A stretch of 64,000 nucleotides of DNA. Source: Isoetes taiwanensis (lineage: Eukaryota > Streptophyta > Lycopodiopsida > Isoetales > Isoetaceae). The notes under the pieces are model-generated. The model saw nothing but the letters and a program-made list of their open reading frames with translations. It made no database searches and was not told the origin of the DNA. The DNA lies in NCBI GenBank assembly GCA_021234155.1, contig JAJEKV010000394.1, positions 62,001-126,000 of the forward strand. The letters are read 5' to 3'. The translations under genes and the position numbers were made by a program. Shown here piece after piece: positions 43,770-55,388 of this stretch. Each line of letters starts with the position of its first letter. Position 1 is the first letter of the stretch.

Positions 43770-45232
43770 TACAAGAAATTTAACACGCCCTACGGTGCAT
43801 TGTTCTAGTTTTATACGTTCTTGATTGCAAAAGACACCTCGTGCTCTAGGTAACCAACGATTCTTTGAGATTCTCTTGTCATTCCTCTATATTCTTCAAC
43901 ATTCTATGTACTATATTTAGCATCCATGAAGATTCCCCTAGATTCTCTTAGAATTTTCTATTTTGATTGAGGTGCTTACATGAGCATTTAGAACCTTTCA
44001 AAATAATCTATTTTGGATCGTGCAACATTTCTAAAACACTTTCTATTTTTTAGACTCAGCGCTTGCCTAAGCATCTGGAACATTTTTTTCAAGATTTATA
44101 TTGTACACCTTTATTATGAAACATTTTAGAACATTCTATTGTGGCTCTTTGCAAAACCAAAAAAAAACTCTAAGATTTCATCAAGATTTTCTTAGATTCC
44201 CTTAGATATTATGAAGATTCCCTTAGATTCAAACTAGATTTTAAGAGATTAGTTAGACTTGTAAAATATTTTCCTACATTCTCTTACAATTTATGAGCCT
44301 TTAATTCTCCGGATTCTCTTACATTCTAGAAATTTCTAGAACATTCTAGAACTTTTTCGGAGCATTCTGAAAACTTTCAAAACATCCTAGAACTTTCTCG
44401 GAAGTATTTTCCTATCCCTTACATTTTGGAAGATTCCCCTACATTCTAGAACTTATTGGAACAATTTGGGACTTTTGGAAGGATTCTCTTAAATTCCCCT
44501 AGATTCTCTTATATTCCAAAACATTCTAGAAAGTGCGGAACTTTCTAGAACATTCTAGAAGATTTTAGAACTTTCTAGAGCCTCCGGAACATTCTAGAAC
44601 TTTCTTGAACTATCTAGAATGTTATATTCTATTTTATCTTAATTAGAACATTACCCTTAAAAGTATATTTGAAACATAAATCGTTCATTGGAATTAATGC
44701 TTGGTCTAGTGGTTAGAGTGGGGGGTTTGGGGGTTGAGGTCAGGGTTCAAATCCTCCCAATAACATAAAAATTTTAAGCGCTTTCCTTAAGGGGATTTAG
44801 CATTTGACATGAGCCTTAGGATCTTAGACTTCGATCGGCGATCAAGATCTCACCATATAAAAAGCAATATGGTAGGATCTACTACATATAATTCCCAAAA
44901 GCCATGTGAATGAAGTAAGATATATTATGTGCGAAACAGCGTGGTAAGTAGGATCCGGATCGACGATCGGGATCAAAAGCAACACGGCCGTAGGATCGAT
45001 TACGTAAAGTCTATATAGAAACTCCCGAGCCATGCGGGCCGTAGGATGTGTCCCCAAAGCAACGTGGCCGTAGGATCTACCAGGCAAACGATGGGATCAA
45101 ATCGGCGCGGGCCGTAGGATGCGATACATATAGAATATATATAGAATCCCGTATCGGTAGTAAAGATCGTCCAGCCACGTGGTAGTAGGATCACCAGCGG
45201 ACGGTCGGATAATGGCAAGCGGTAAAACGTAT
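43770..45232 (-). mobile_element. Repeat family copy E, inverted
   Basis: Reverse complement of the family, adjoining D through GATTGATATATATATACAAG. The tRNA-like module is on the plus strand with box A TGGTCTAGTGG (44,702-44,712) and box B GGTTCAAATCC (44,744-44,754), the best match of the five. TTCTAGAA array at 44,320-44,635. It shares with copy B the deletion at TTATGAGCCTTTAATTC (about 44,292-44,308). Confidence 0.8.
44700..44756 (+). repeat. tRNA-like Pol III module (copy E)
   Basis: Best preserved example: GGTCTAGTGGTTAGAGTGG followed after about 25 bases by GGGTTCAAATCCTCCC. Box A resembles that of tRNA-Gly. The flanking 7-mers do not pair as an acceptor stem, so it is not a functional tRNA. 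It is oriented opposite to the family's CTTGTATATA end. Confidence 0.6.
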
Positions 45233-45247
45233 ATATGATTGATATAT

Positions 45248-45352
45248 CTTCCTATATAAGATTACTAGCTGCCTTTTTGGAATTATCAATATCTATCTTT
45301 CCGGCAAGAAATTAACGTGAACTGTGTAATTTTTGTACATTTTCCGGTCGCC
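45248..45352 (+). repeat. Left terminal inverted repeat
   Basis: CTTCCTATATAAGATTACTA, GCTGCCTTTT, then AACGTGAACTGTGTAATTTT and CCGGTCGCC. It matches 55,389-55,469 inverted, with about 23 extra bases between the outer and inner blocks. Confidence 0.75.
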
Positions 45353-46145
45353 CTGTTGCGGCTCACTCAACAGACCGGCAAGGCTATGGCGTCTGTCTTT
45401 GTTTTGCTTGTGGTGATGCAGAGGCTGGTTTACGAAGGGCGAGGGTTTTAACTAAATTCCCTTTAGGTCCTCAACTATGAAATCACACATGCCCAAGTTC
45501 TTTATCTCGCCCAGTTTCTGCGGTACGGGAAGCGAGGGCTGTTTATGTTACTCGAAGGCCGAGCGTTTGAACAGAGTGAAAAATGTAAGGACTTGGGCTT
45601 ACATATTGACGGAGATTAAATTTCTGCCAAATTCAAAGGACGATAAATCAAGCGCCCATATGCTTGGATCTAGAATCGGATTTACAGCTTAAATACTCAT
45701 TCAGGTACAGAAACAAGGAGATGACAATGCAGTATGATGCCCGGCAATTGAATCTGGTAGAGGAAGAACCCAAGCTTGAAGACTTTTTGGGCGGGTTACT
45801 GCTCAAACGATTCTCAGGAGGCCCACATGGACGATCTTAGAACAACCTAACGAGGGTTTTAGCAGGTAGTGATGCAGGTAGTTGCTGCATTGAAGCTGCT
45901 CAAAGGGTAGCCGCAAGCAGGATCGCCTTCAGGGGACTCTCTCCTTCATCAACGCTTATTAAATGCTTCAAGGTATGATAATTTTGTTGTTGATAAATGT
46001 TTTTGCACAAAACAGGGCAATCACAAACCTCTATGGCAGGGAGTTCGTGCGGGGATTCCCTCTCCTTGCATCCAACAAAATGTATTTCTTTCCACTCTAC
46101 CACGCTGTGCAAAGCAGGGAACGGAAGAAATTTTAAATTTTAAAA
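45353..46145. other. No recognised gene
   Basis: A 71-codon frame at 45,477-45,692 has no known motif. Two CTCGAAGGCCGAGCGTTT / ACGAAGGGCGAGGGTTTT phrases (45,432 and 45,552) suggest a diverged duplication. No gene is seen. Confidence 0.35.
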
Positions 46146-46660
46146 ATGCCCGCAAGTTGGAAGATCAGAATATTGCTCCCTTTGAAGAAGAGAAGAGGGA
46201 GGAGGAATCTCCGTTTCAGATGATTCATCAAGAACAGGGAGAGTCCGTTTGGGTCTTAGGAACCAAAGTTGTGGTCAAGTGTTCGGGTTCAGAGACAGAA
46301 GGCGTGTATTCATTGTTAGAATATCATGTTGGTCCTGATAATGGCGCAGACACTCACACTCATACGAAACATGGTATTTGGTCGATGGATGCATGGAATG
46401 GACAGTTGGAGACCGCACATTTCAAGCTGGAAAGGGCTGCTTTCTTCATCTACCTAACGGAGTTCCACATTCTTTTAGGAATAATTCTGGCAATCCTGCC
46501 GTTATGTTGGTCTCCTGCATGCCTGCAGGATTTGAAACTATCTCCTGGAAGTTGGAACCCCCATTGATCATCATGCTCACCAGAAACCCATAGTTGTCAC
46601 AGATGCGCACATGAAGAAGGCAAAGAAATTGGCAGCAAGTATGGAGTTACATATGAATAA
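46146..46660 (+). pseudogene. Single-domain cupin pseudogene
   Basis: The plus strand encodes a cupin of the small bacterial-type family: EGVYSLLEYHVGPDNGADTH, then the metal motif HTHTKH; one frame over WTVGDRTFQAGKGCFLHLPN and GVPHSFRNNSGNPAVMLV (second cupin motif G-x5-P-x-G-x2-H), SCMPAGFE; then in a third frame IVVTDAHMKKAKKLAA and finally KYGVTYE and TAA at 46,658-46,660. Length and the KYGVTYE tail match complete family members (about 160 residues). Two frame changes (about 46,370-46,380 and 46,560-46,640) break it. Members bind a metal through His residues; many are of unknown function. No intron is apparent. Single-exon, bacterial-like architecture raises transfer as a possibility, but related cupins exist in plants. 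Confidence 0.75.
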
Positions 46661-48188
46661 ATACTGTTTCTTTCTTGAGGTTAGAATCGTTGATGTTCCC
46701 ACAATGACAATTTGGTCATATTTTTGGAAAAGAGAAGTAACCACCATTTAGCAGAAGCTAAATATTTCATCAGGTTTTCAAATCTATTTGTACCTTCTTC
46801 TCTGCAAAAATGCTGGAATCTGGAAGAATTTGTAGAGATCATATACATGGAGAATCTTGACATAAACAATGGGTTTTGCTCTATGTTTTTACGGAATTTT
46901 GTGGAGTAAGATTCTCTTATGTTTATCTATTTGTGATTTCCGACCACCTCTTTATCATTATAGATATGGCGGTTGGAGCTCTGTTCTCTCTATCAATTAG
47001 AGGCAGTGAATGTTTTGAAAACCTTTTGCTAAAGCTAGAATAAGGAGTTGTGTGAGGAACTTCCAAATGACAAAGCAGGTTCAGTGTCCCCAACGAAGCG
47101 ATTTAACAATATTCAGGTTTCATAGATTTGGCATTCAATGTGAAAATACCTTTGCAGCCAAATGCAGAACACATTGATAAACTAGATAGTTTTTTCCTTG
47201 CAGAAGGGCACCAAATGATGCAGGGAATGCTGTGTTTGTAACTGCAGCCAATAAAAGTGGTCAGGTATCATTTTATTTCCTCCTTTTGCTTGGACTTGAA
47301 TACAGAGCATTCTTTAGAAACAAGTATTAATCCTTTAGAAGAAGCCATAGCATGCTTGAAGGACAAAGCCAAAATCTTTCAGCAAAGGTGCTTTTAAGCG
47401 TAGGGAACAAAGCAATTTGTGATTCCTATTCTCTTATTCATTATTCTTTACTCAGCCCTTCGCGCCAAAGGTTAGAGTTGGATGCACTCATGCATCATCT
47501 TGATCTTTTAAATTTGGGTTCTAGTTAACATGGCGTTGAACGGGGCAGCAGTTCATATTAATTTGTATTCCTATGCTAAACATGGCTGCTTCAGTTTGCT
47601 GCCATTTGGATGTGAACTTTACATTTTTCCAGCCATCTTCAAAATGATGCGGCAGGCAACTAACTCTATGCTATCCACCGGATACAATAATGTCGGGAAA
47701 AGGTTGGGTTTTAAGCCTAGGTTGTGTACTTCTAGTGGCAAGGTAAGGATTAGACACTGGGTTGTCTTCCTTTTGACATGAAGTGCTTACTGGTGTCTGC
47801 GTGAGTTGGCAGCGCTGCATATGTGATGATTACATCAGCAGCATCGTATTCAATTACCACGGTGGACATGCCCTTGCTATATTGCATTCAAAATGTAAGT
47901 CATGGTTATGAAGTCTGCTTTGCCATCATCAGATTCTTTCCATCCTTCTTTTAATGCAAGCCTTTCTTTGTTTTCAAGTTTTGCAGGTCATTTTGGCCTA
48001 ATAGGTCCTAAGGTCGTGCATTGATGTTCTTCTTTGCAATGACTGGCATCTCCCGCTTACGTGATAAGCCCCCATCGAGAGCCAAAACTAGAATTTCAAT
48101 TTGCAATGCAAATTGACACGCCTAAACTTCTCTCCACTCCATGGAATATCTTTTTAGATAGCATAGCCATTGTTATGTAGCATTATTA
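46661..48188 (+). other. Mostly non-coding; one exon-like stretch
   Basis: Between CTTGCAG and GTATCA at about 47,205-47,263 an open stretch reads RAPNDAGNAVFVTAANKSGQ with splice-like borders, but I recognise no family. The rest of the interval carries short frames only. Confidence 0.25.
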
Positions 48189-48500
48189 TTCAATCTAACT
48201 GCCCAAACTTTTATGTCACCACACAAGCATTCTCGATTTCAAACAAAAATGCAAACCATATTATTGTATAATCATCGGGTTTTCAATTTTCTCAAATATT
48301 GCCATTTAAATTTTTATCTCGTGATATCAAACAATATGAATTTGAGCAAATGCATTTCATAATTCTACGTTGAAACTTAATCATCTCTAACATATCATTC
48401 TACCAATAAAACAACACATTGTTCTGACAAATTTATAGGCAAACATGCAAATTTTTCAAGGGGCCCATAGCAGCATCTTTAAATTGCCAACCTACAACAA
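48189..48500 (+). repeat. Dispersed repeat, second copy
   Basis: Homologous to about 935-1,135: shared blocks include ATTCTCGATTTCAAAC, AAACCATATTATTGTATAA, CCAATAAAACAACACATTG and CAAGGGGCCCATAGC. This copy has about 110 extra bases in the middle. Confidence 0.65.
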
Positions 48501-48839
48501 ACAAAACATTAATTACAACTTATTTGGGAATTTGACCATGAAGTTGATCTTGAATGAAAGATCTTTCACCGGACCTTGGACAACCAGATTACGGATTCAT
48601 CCACCTATATCAACACACTCTAAGGTATTCTACAATGTTTTGGCAACCCATAAATAACCCCCTTCCAAAAAAGTAGAGAAATTAGTGCAGACTCCATGAG
48701 AAATATCACAGTAGAAGGTGGCTAGCGAACAAAAAACCAAGCAGAATATATTTATTCAAAGTTTTCACCCCATATATATCTTGATACATGGGGCCAATGC
48801 TCCCTCGGCATAGCGCAAGCGGCGTCCTCTTGACATTTG

Positions 48840-49398
48840 GTTGTGTGGTTCAACCAAGGAGGCATCGATTGGGTTTTTCAAAAGAAACTTGTAGATTCAA
48901 CCGCTAGTTCTTTGGTGAAAATGGCACAAACCGATATATTTTGCATATGCCCGACAAACTTGTGAGTTAAAGAGAGCCGGTGTTTTGCGAAGGTTTCCGG
49001 CTTACGAAAACTATGGCTGTTGCTTATAGGCAAACCTTAGCAATAGTTTTCTTCTTATACGGAAATATCCTTATACGTGTTCTCGGCTCCAAATGATACC
49101 TTGCGGGGATTATCCTTCTTAGTGGTTTGGTATTGGTTTCAACATTAATTTTTTGGACAATATTATTGCTCCGGTGTTTGCCAAATGTGCAAACATTTGT
49201 GATGCTCAGAAGCATTCAGCAGTTAGCCGACAAAATGAGTATCTGGACTTCTTTCATATTAGGATTCATGGCCCGTGCGCAAAGATCATTTTAGATCGAT
49301 ACGATATTGGGCATTTGCGGCTGCTTATATCTAAGTTACTTCATGCGAGGGGTGGATCACGGGCTAACATCTTACGCATTAGTTTCACTAAATCTTAA
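48840..49398 (+). pseudogene. PPR-like remnant
   Basis: Codons for FAKCANICDAQK (49,170-49,220) resemble the MYAKCGxIxDAxKVF core of plant pentatricopeptide repeats, and the upstream stretch around 48,850-48,960 has the spacing of a preceding repeat but with decayed residues. The open frame 49,153-49,398 does not continue as PPR after this motif. It is a short, degenerate remnant at best. Confidence 0.3.
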
Positions 49399-50689
49399 CC
49401 ATTCTTCTTTGGTATATTAACATGATCACGATGGATCGAGGGGACAAAAATGTATAATACAAAGCCAAGGCGGACATGAAAAGGTGATTGGTTGACCATA
49501 CTCATGTTTTTTCATTTGCAAATTTTAGCATTTATCACGAAGATATTTCATTTGTTTTCGAGGGAGCTCTAGAAAGTCTTGGGCTCTAGAAACTCTTAGA
49601 CTTTGTTCTTTTTATGGATGTTTTGATGGATGTTAATTTTGGTTTTAACATGTATTTATAACTTTAAAATCTGGCGGTTTCAATAGAAGCGGTGGGGTAA
49701 TGCTGCTATTAGGCGAGCAACATCATTTTTTGATTGTTCTGGTATCTTCGGAAGCGTCGCTATTGATTTCTTTGATAACTTAGTGCCATTTGGCGGGTGA
49801 ATCTTGCATTCGTTATGTATTATTGTGCACTTCTTGCAAATTCTATCATTTCGGGCATGAGGATCTTCTTTGATATATATACTCTCTTGGTTGCTAAGAG
49901 GAGAAGTTATGCTTTCAATTATAATGGGTGGCGGCTTAGGAATATATAAAAGAACAAAGAGACTTTGTAGGCAAATGGAGCACTCAAAGAAATATGTTTA
50001 GAAAAAGAACTCCTCTCCTCAAACAATTTGCATTGCATTATGTTACTGCGGTCTATCCTTCCGCGGCGGGACTTGAATCATGAATCATATAACCTATACA
50101 CGATCACAATTGCTCATATAGAACACCAAAACATCCTTGACCGCCATCACCCCCATGATCCTTAGAATAAACTCAAATGGATTAATGGCATCTTCTTTAA
50201 ATGAGACATTGGATAAAATCGGACTCGGAAATGCTCATCAAGTGATCAATCGAGGGAATTTTATGGCTTTCTGCCAGCGACCATCAGCGTCCTACTCTGC
50301 TTGCTGGCTTTATATGTCTATGTTGGCTCATTCTTTGCGGGGTTACGTATCCTGAGGCCAAGCATATCTTAATGGGATTGATGCTCGAGATTTTAGCACC
50401 AAAGAGACTAATTGTTAAGGTATGTTGCCCTCAATTTTTCAATTCTTGAAAGAAGGTTATTTTCTCAATTGTTGTATCTTTTTATGCGAGATGCTTTTGT
50501 TGTTTGATGTTGATCGGGAAAGGAGCCGATGTCGAGGATGCAAAGGATTTGCTCTATATATTTTGTTACATCAAGGCAATATATTTAAAGTGGCTTGGGC
50601 CTGTGTGTCTTGCCACGAGAAAATACCGACTCTTAGAGTTTAAGTTGGAATTTGGGCCCGCGATTAATGCGAGCACAACAAAGATCCAA
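49399..50689. other. No recognised gene
   Basis: AT-rich DNA with frames up to 73 codons on the plus strand (50,137-50,355; 50,422-50,643) that show no known domain. It may belong with the adjacent inverted repeat. Confidence 0.35.
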
Positions 50690-52120
50690 GTATCACCACG
50701 AGGTAGATAAGGTAGATATTTTTTGCAAGGGATATTGATAGATATGTATTTCAAATGGGGCGTTAGACATGCTCAAAATGTCTTTGAAAGGCCATGTCTT
50801 GAGAATGAATGTCTTTGAAAGCTTGCGATTCTATGTCCTTTGAATGCAATGATATTTGGATCTTTGGAAGTGTTGATTGTGATTTTTGCTTTTCAAATAT
50901 TCTGGAGCATATTCTGAGATGTTGTATTTAACATGTTTTGTTTCTTCATCAAAGAAGATGGCAAACAAATTAATGGCCAAATTTATGAAGTTAGAGTCAC
51001 TAGAAGCGGTATACCCTCTTGAATATCAAGTTGTGGCGGTTATAAATTGAACATTTTTGTGATGAGTAGAATATGGCGGAACATGTATGCAAATGTGGCG
51101 CCTTGAACTTGCTTCATCATGGGTTTTGAAAGGCATGCATCAATTGCTTCCATATTCTTGCTATATTTTGTTCTATATAGTTGCTTCCATATTCTTGCTC
51201 TATTTTGTTTATATTATTTCTTTGGATATTTATATGTGTGTGTTAGGTTTTAAGTCTTTGGTTTGGGGCAAAAGAAATATAGGTTTTAAGTCTTTGGTTT
51301 GGCAGTTTAATGGTTGATGGCCATGACAATTGCTTTGCAATGCCAGGTATGGAAGGATGTGGATGATGTCTAGACATGTGATCAAACATTTAACTGGCTC
51401 TTCTAGTGCCATACCTCATTTGAGGAGGTTGAAGAGCGGAGTATTTTGATGCTCATTACCGTTGTGTCCGGTTTTGCAACTATTGTTTTCCATGGGAATT
51501 AGCCAACTTGGGGCCTTGGGGCGGCGGCAACCGAAGGCGGCAAACTGGAAAACAGGTAGTTCCTGAAAAATGAATAGTGAATAGACATCAAAATGCTGGG
51601 TTTCTTCAACCTCCTCAAATTATGGCACTAGAAAACCAAGTTAAACTGTTTGAATCACATCATCATCCTTCCATACCTAAACAATTACAAAGCAATTGTC
51701 TATATTATCAATAAAGAGCCGGCGCCAAACATTTCGCCCCAAGCTCAGCGCCAACAACACGCTATCAGCTATCGATGAAAATAATATAAACAAAATAGGC
51801 AAGTATAGATATATCGTAAAATATAACTGCTCGAAGCAATTGAGCTGCTATAAACTAATGATGGCCAACGTCATCACATTGACTTTATCATCACCAAAAT
51901 CCCGTACGCTGCTTTTCCTGGCCTGACTCCCAACTTCATTGGCCATTGGCTGGCGCCATCTTCTTTGATGAAACAAAATGTTAAATACAACATGTAATAA
52001 ATTAGCTAATCGATATCATTGCATTGATGACATCGTGCCGCATGGCACTAGTACATTTTTGGTATCTGCTACATTGATATCTATCAATATCCCTTGCAAA
52101 TATCTACCTTACTACCGTGT
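50690..52120. repeat. Inverted repeat with 0.5-0.7 kb arms
   Basis: Left arm about 50,695-51,435 and right arm about 51,598-52,115 are reverse complements with indels. Examples: GGTAGATATTTTTTGCAAGG (50,711) against CCTTGCAAATATCTACC (52,092); CATCTTCTTTGATGAAACAA (51,958) against TTGTTTCTTCATCAAAGAAG (50,937); GCCATACCTCATTTGAGG (51,409) against CCTCAAATTATGGC (51,610). The spacer is about 160 bp. A transcript would fold into a long hairpin, the usual source of inverted-repeat siRNAs in plants. The left arm has about 200 bases (51,080-51,300) with no counterpart. Confidence 0.75.
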
Positions 52121-55100
52121 TGACTGGTCTTGTTGATACTGGCATGTTGCTCCCAATAAGCTCGATGTGACTTTTCGGGGCAAACAGTCGAGTATTACAA
52201 CGATAACAAAGTATAGGCTGCTGAAATCTCGCGGTCAACATCAACAACAAAACGACCGGAACAAAGATACAGTGAAACCAGGTGGCGTGGAGGATAACAG
52301 TGTTCTTGTGCCATCTACGAACTCCCGATAAAAATTGACCGAACTCAGAACACAAGCTATGCGGCGGTGATAACGATGACTGCGGCGATATATAAAATGC
52401 ATTATTTCGTCGATATCAATGTCTCGTTAAAGATGTTGGCTGTTGGATATTCTAAGGTCATGTGAATGTGCGTCGTGTTTTCAGTGATTCTATGAGCAAT
52501 TATGTCGTCTTGGGTATCCGGGAGATTCAAGGTGAAAAGGATAATTGCGAAACATAATGCAATAAGGGAGAATTCTTTTTCCTTACAAATTTACAATGTT
52601 TTGATATTCTGGTACCTTATGGTCAGTAGCTGGTATATGTCAAAGATCATGCTGAAATGATAAATTTGCAAAACAATGTACATATCTTCCGATTGTAATG
52701 GCACTAAGGGTATCGAAGAGACCAATGGCGCGGTTCATTACCTGACAATCAAAATGACGACAAATGGAGTGCGTTGATGACGATTTTAGTAAACCGTGTT
52801 AAACCAAGGTGGCGTCAGTATCCATCAAACGGTCGGGATGGGGCTCAATCGCTTCAGATAACAGCGTAAATCTTCAGGTGCAGATGAAAAACGTATGTTT
52901 TCGCTCAACGGCATCGCGATCAACCATAACACCGGCAATGGTTAAGACTGAGTAGTAATGCCGAAGATCGACCAGCGTATCCACGCAATAACAGATATAG
53001 CGACTGGCAAATTAATCTCGAATGATCAAAATGATGCGGTATGAATCAGCGAAAGTCGGATACCGAATGCTATTTCGTATTTTGCGCGATTGGCATGTTT
53101 CTTGAATAATGTGTCCAGGTGTGTTGAAACTAATACGAAACACTAAGAAAGCAGTCATTTGGAGCCGGTTCGACTAAAACTGGAAGGAAACTATTGGTTT
53201 GCCTGGCAGCGGTTTTGGAAAGGCTGTAACTAACTCCACGGAAGTTTCTTTACGGCAATAACGACGACGGTTGATGATGCCTCGCTGGTTGTTTTACAAC
53301 AAATAATTGCGGCGATACAGGCCCGTATCCAGGTGTATGGAATTGGCTTTGCTTGTTTGTTATTGTGATGACTATAATGAATACCGCGCCACTCACTTTT
53401 GGAGGATTCGTTTATGGCTGAAGCCGCCAGGTATTAGAAGCGTCAACGATGTACGTAATTGTTTTTGTTTGTTGTGGGTGTGTATTTGCGTGTTTACTAT
53501 AAATTTATTATTTTTATTGACCAGAATGATGTTGAAGGATTGCTTCAGCAAGGAATACGGAGAATGCGTTGCTCAAGTCGCTGATTGTTTGATATCCGGG
53601 TAAAATTTAAGTAACGTATTTGAAAATTGAAACACGATGATAAATGGTTTGGCCCGAAATCGTGATATTGATGATATATTCCGGAGCCGGTCTGTAGTCG
53701 GAAGAGACTGTATCGTCTGCGGAATTCTGGTTGCGGGCTCTGAAGCCATTGAATATTATCGTAGACCTGCCATCAACCAAATGGCACGAAGGCAAAGAGA
53801 AAGACTTTGATAAAGAGGATGGAAAATTAACGAAGCAACAACGGAACCATTTGAATGCAATATATTGATCACCGAAATTAATTACCAATCGTCGTATGCG
53901 GCTGTCGCAGTTTCGATGGCTGCTGTCAACGGTATTCATCGCTTACATGCCGCTGAAGTGACTGTGACTTCACCTGCGTTATTATCTGTGGCGTAGATTG
54001 GTTGTACTGCTGTCGTACGAGATGGCTGAAAGGCGGCGGCCTGAAACGACCGGGAATACTGGTAATGAACGTACGATAATTCAGCAACGGAACCCCAAAT
54101 TTAAGATCGGATGATCGTAATCAACGGGAAGATTCGGTAAGGAAGTAATGGACAGAGAATGGGGAATCTGGTAACTTTGTTACCTTTGTGAGGATTTTGA
54201 CGCGTCGTGAAGCGTCTTCGCTGATAGGGATTAATGCTTGTTGTTCTGAAGATGCTGAAACCGTTCGAATCAATGCCTGATGCTGTGCGGTGTACAAAAT
54301 ATGATGCATAATACGGAAAGAAACTATCTGGTTGTCGATGTGTTCTGCGGTATTTCGATTGGTCTGGAGAACCTGAACTGATTCTTTGAACCTAACATTC
54401 CTCGCACAACTTTGAAACTAAAGGTTTTCAAACGTTCGCTGTACGATGGAACGAAGCTCGTTATCAATGAAGTTGATGGAAGTGTCACGAATAGATAAAC
54501 ATGAATCTTCACACTCGCACCGTCGATGAGCATATGGAGCGAACTCATTGTTCTCCGTATGTGATCTTTCTGGAACCGGATGGCATTCTGGAGAAAGAAG
54601 ACGCAATAGATTTGAAAGACGATGGCCAGCTTCTTTAAATGATGATTGCTACTCTTTGGGCATATGATGATCGTTGGTATCGGTAACTCGAAAAACGGTG
54701 TTATTCGTAATGTAACTCATACTTCCTTTATACGCTATTCTGATAGCGCATCTATTGGGTTTCTGGTGACATGATGATGACGGGAGATGGCTCAATCTGC
54801 GGGCGTTACCTATTCCCCAAAGAATCAGTGAACTCCGTTGAGCAGATGACGCAACCGCTCCGATTCTCGTCCGTCTTTCAATTGATGTCATAAAGGACGT
54901 AATGGTCGAACCCGAACGCGGCTTTGATTTCTGATGATAAACCTCCTCCTGCTATAATCTTCAAAATTGAAATTTCTTCCGTTGCGGCGTGTGAAATACG
55001 TTGGATAAACTCCACCATGAAGGACCTTGTTTTGTCAAAAACATTTATCAGCAACAAAATTATCGTAACATTTAATAACGTTGGAAATTTGGTGATCTGG

Positions 55101-55388
55101 CTTCCAGCTACTGCGGTGATCCTGAACAATCGTTGTCAACTGGGTGCTACCGAATGTTGAACTCTACGTTATCTCGTAGTATTTAACTGTAAATCAGATG
55201 CAAATCCCAGCATATGAACTTGTTCGTCGCTTGGTAACGAAGGCAATCTCCGTCTGACAGAATCGCCCACATTTTCACTCTGATAAACTCAATAACTGCA
55301 AAACAAGGCTGGGCATGTTCTTGGTTATTGGTCAGCTCTCGCCCTTCTGCTTTCGCTAAAACAACACCATATACCGGTATATTGAAAC
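52121..55388. other. Compositionally distinct stretch without recognised genes
   Basis: Base texture changes here: frequent CG steps (GCGGCGATA, GCGTCGTG, CGACGACGG), few A/T homopolymers and no (TA)n, unlike the flanks. Open frames reach only about 110 codons on both strands (53,307-53,603 plus; 53,607-53,939 minus; 54,878-55,129 minus) and none shows a domain I know. It may be decayed coding sequence of the surrounding element (for example a lost transposase) or foreign DNA; the sequence alone does not decide. Confidence 0.4.

Larger units (their letters stand above)
39504..45232. repeat. 5.7-kb palindrome of repeat copies (B-C / D-E)
   Basis: Two arms of nearly equal length (39,504-42,297 and 42,435-45,232; about 2.79 kb each) are inverted copies around a 137-bp spacer. 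Pairwise diagnostic deletions (B with E, C with D) show that the arms derive from one B-C dimer by inverted duplication rather than from four independent insertions. The arms differ by many small indels. Confidence 0.8.

Noticed and set aside
44700-44756. Candidate tRNA gene
   Set aside because: Box A and box B are present but acceptor and T stems do not pair and no anticodon arm is formed; kept only as a tRNA-like module.
52121-55388. Bacterial contamination or phage insert
   Set aside because: The texture is suggestive, but no bacterial gene is readable in any frame and the stretch lies inside plant-repeat-bounded termini; left as unexplained.
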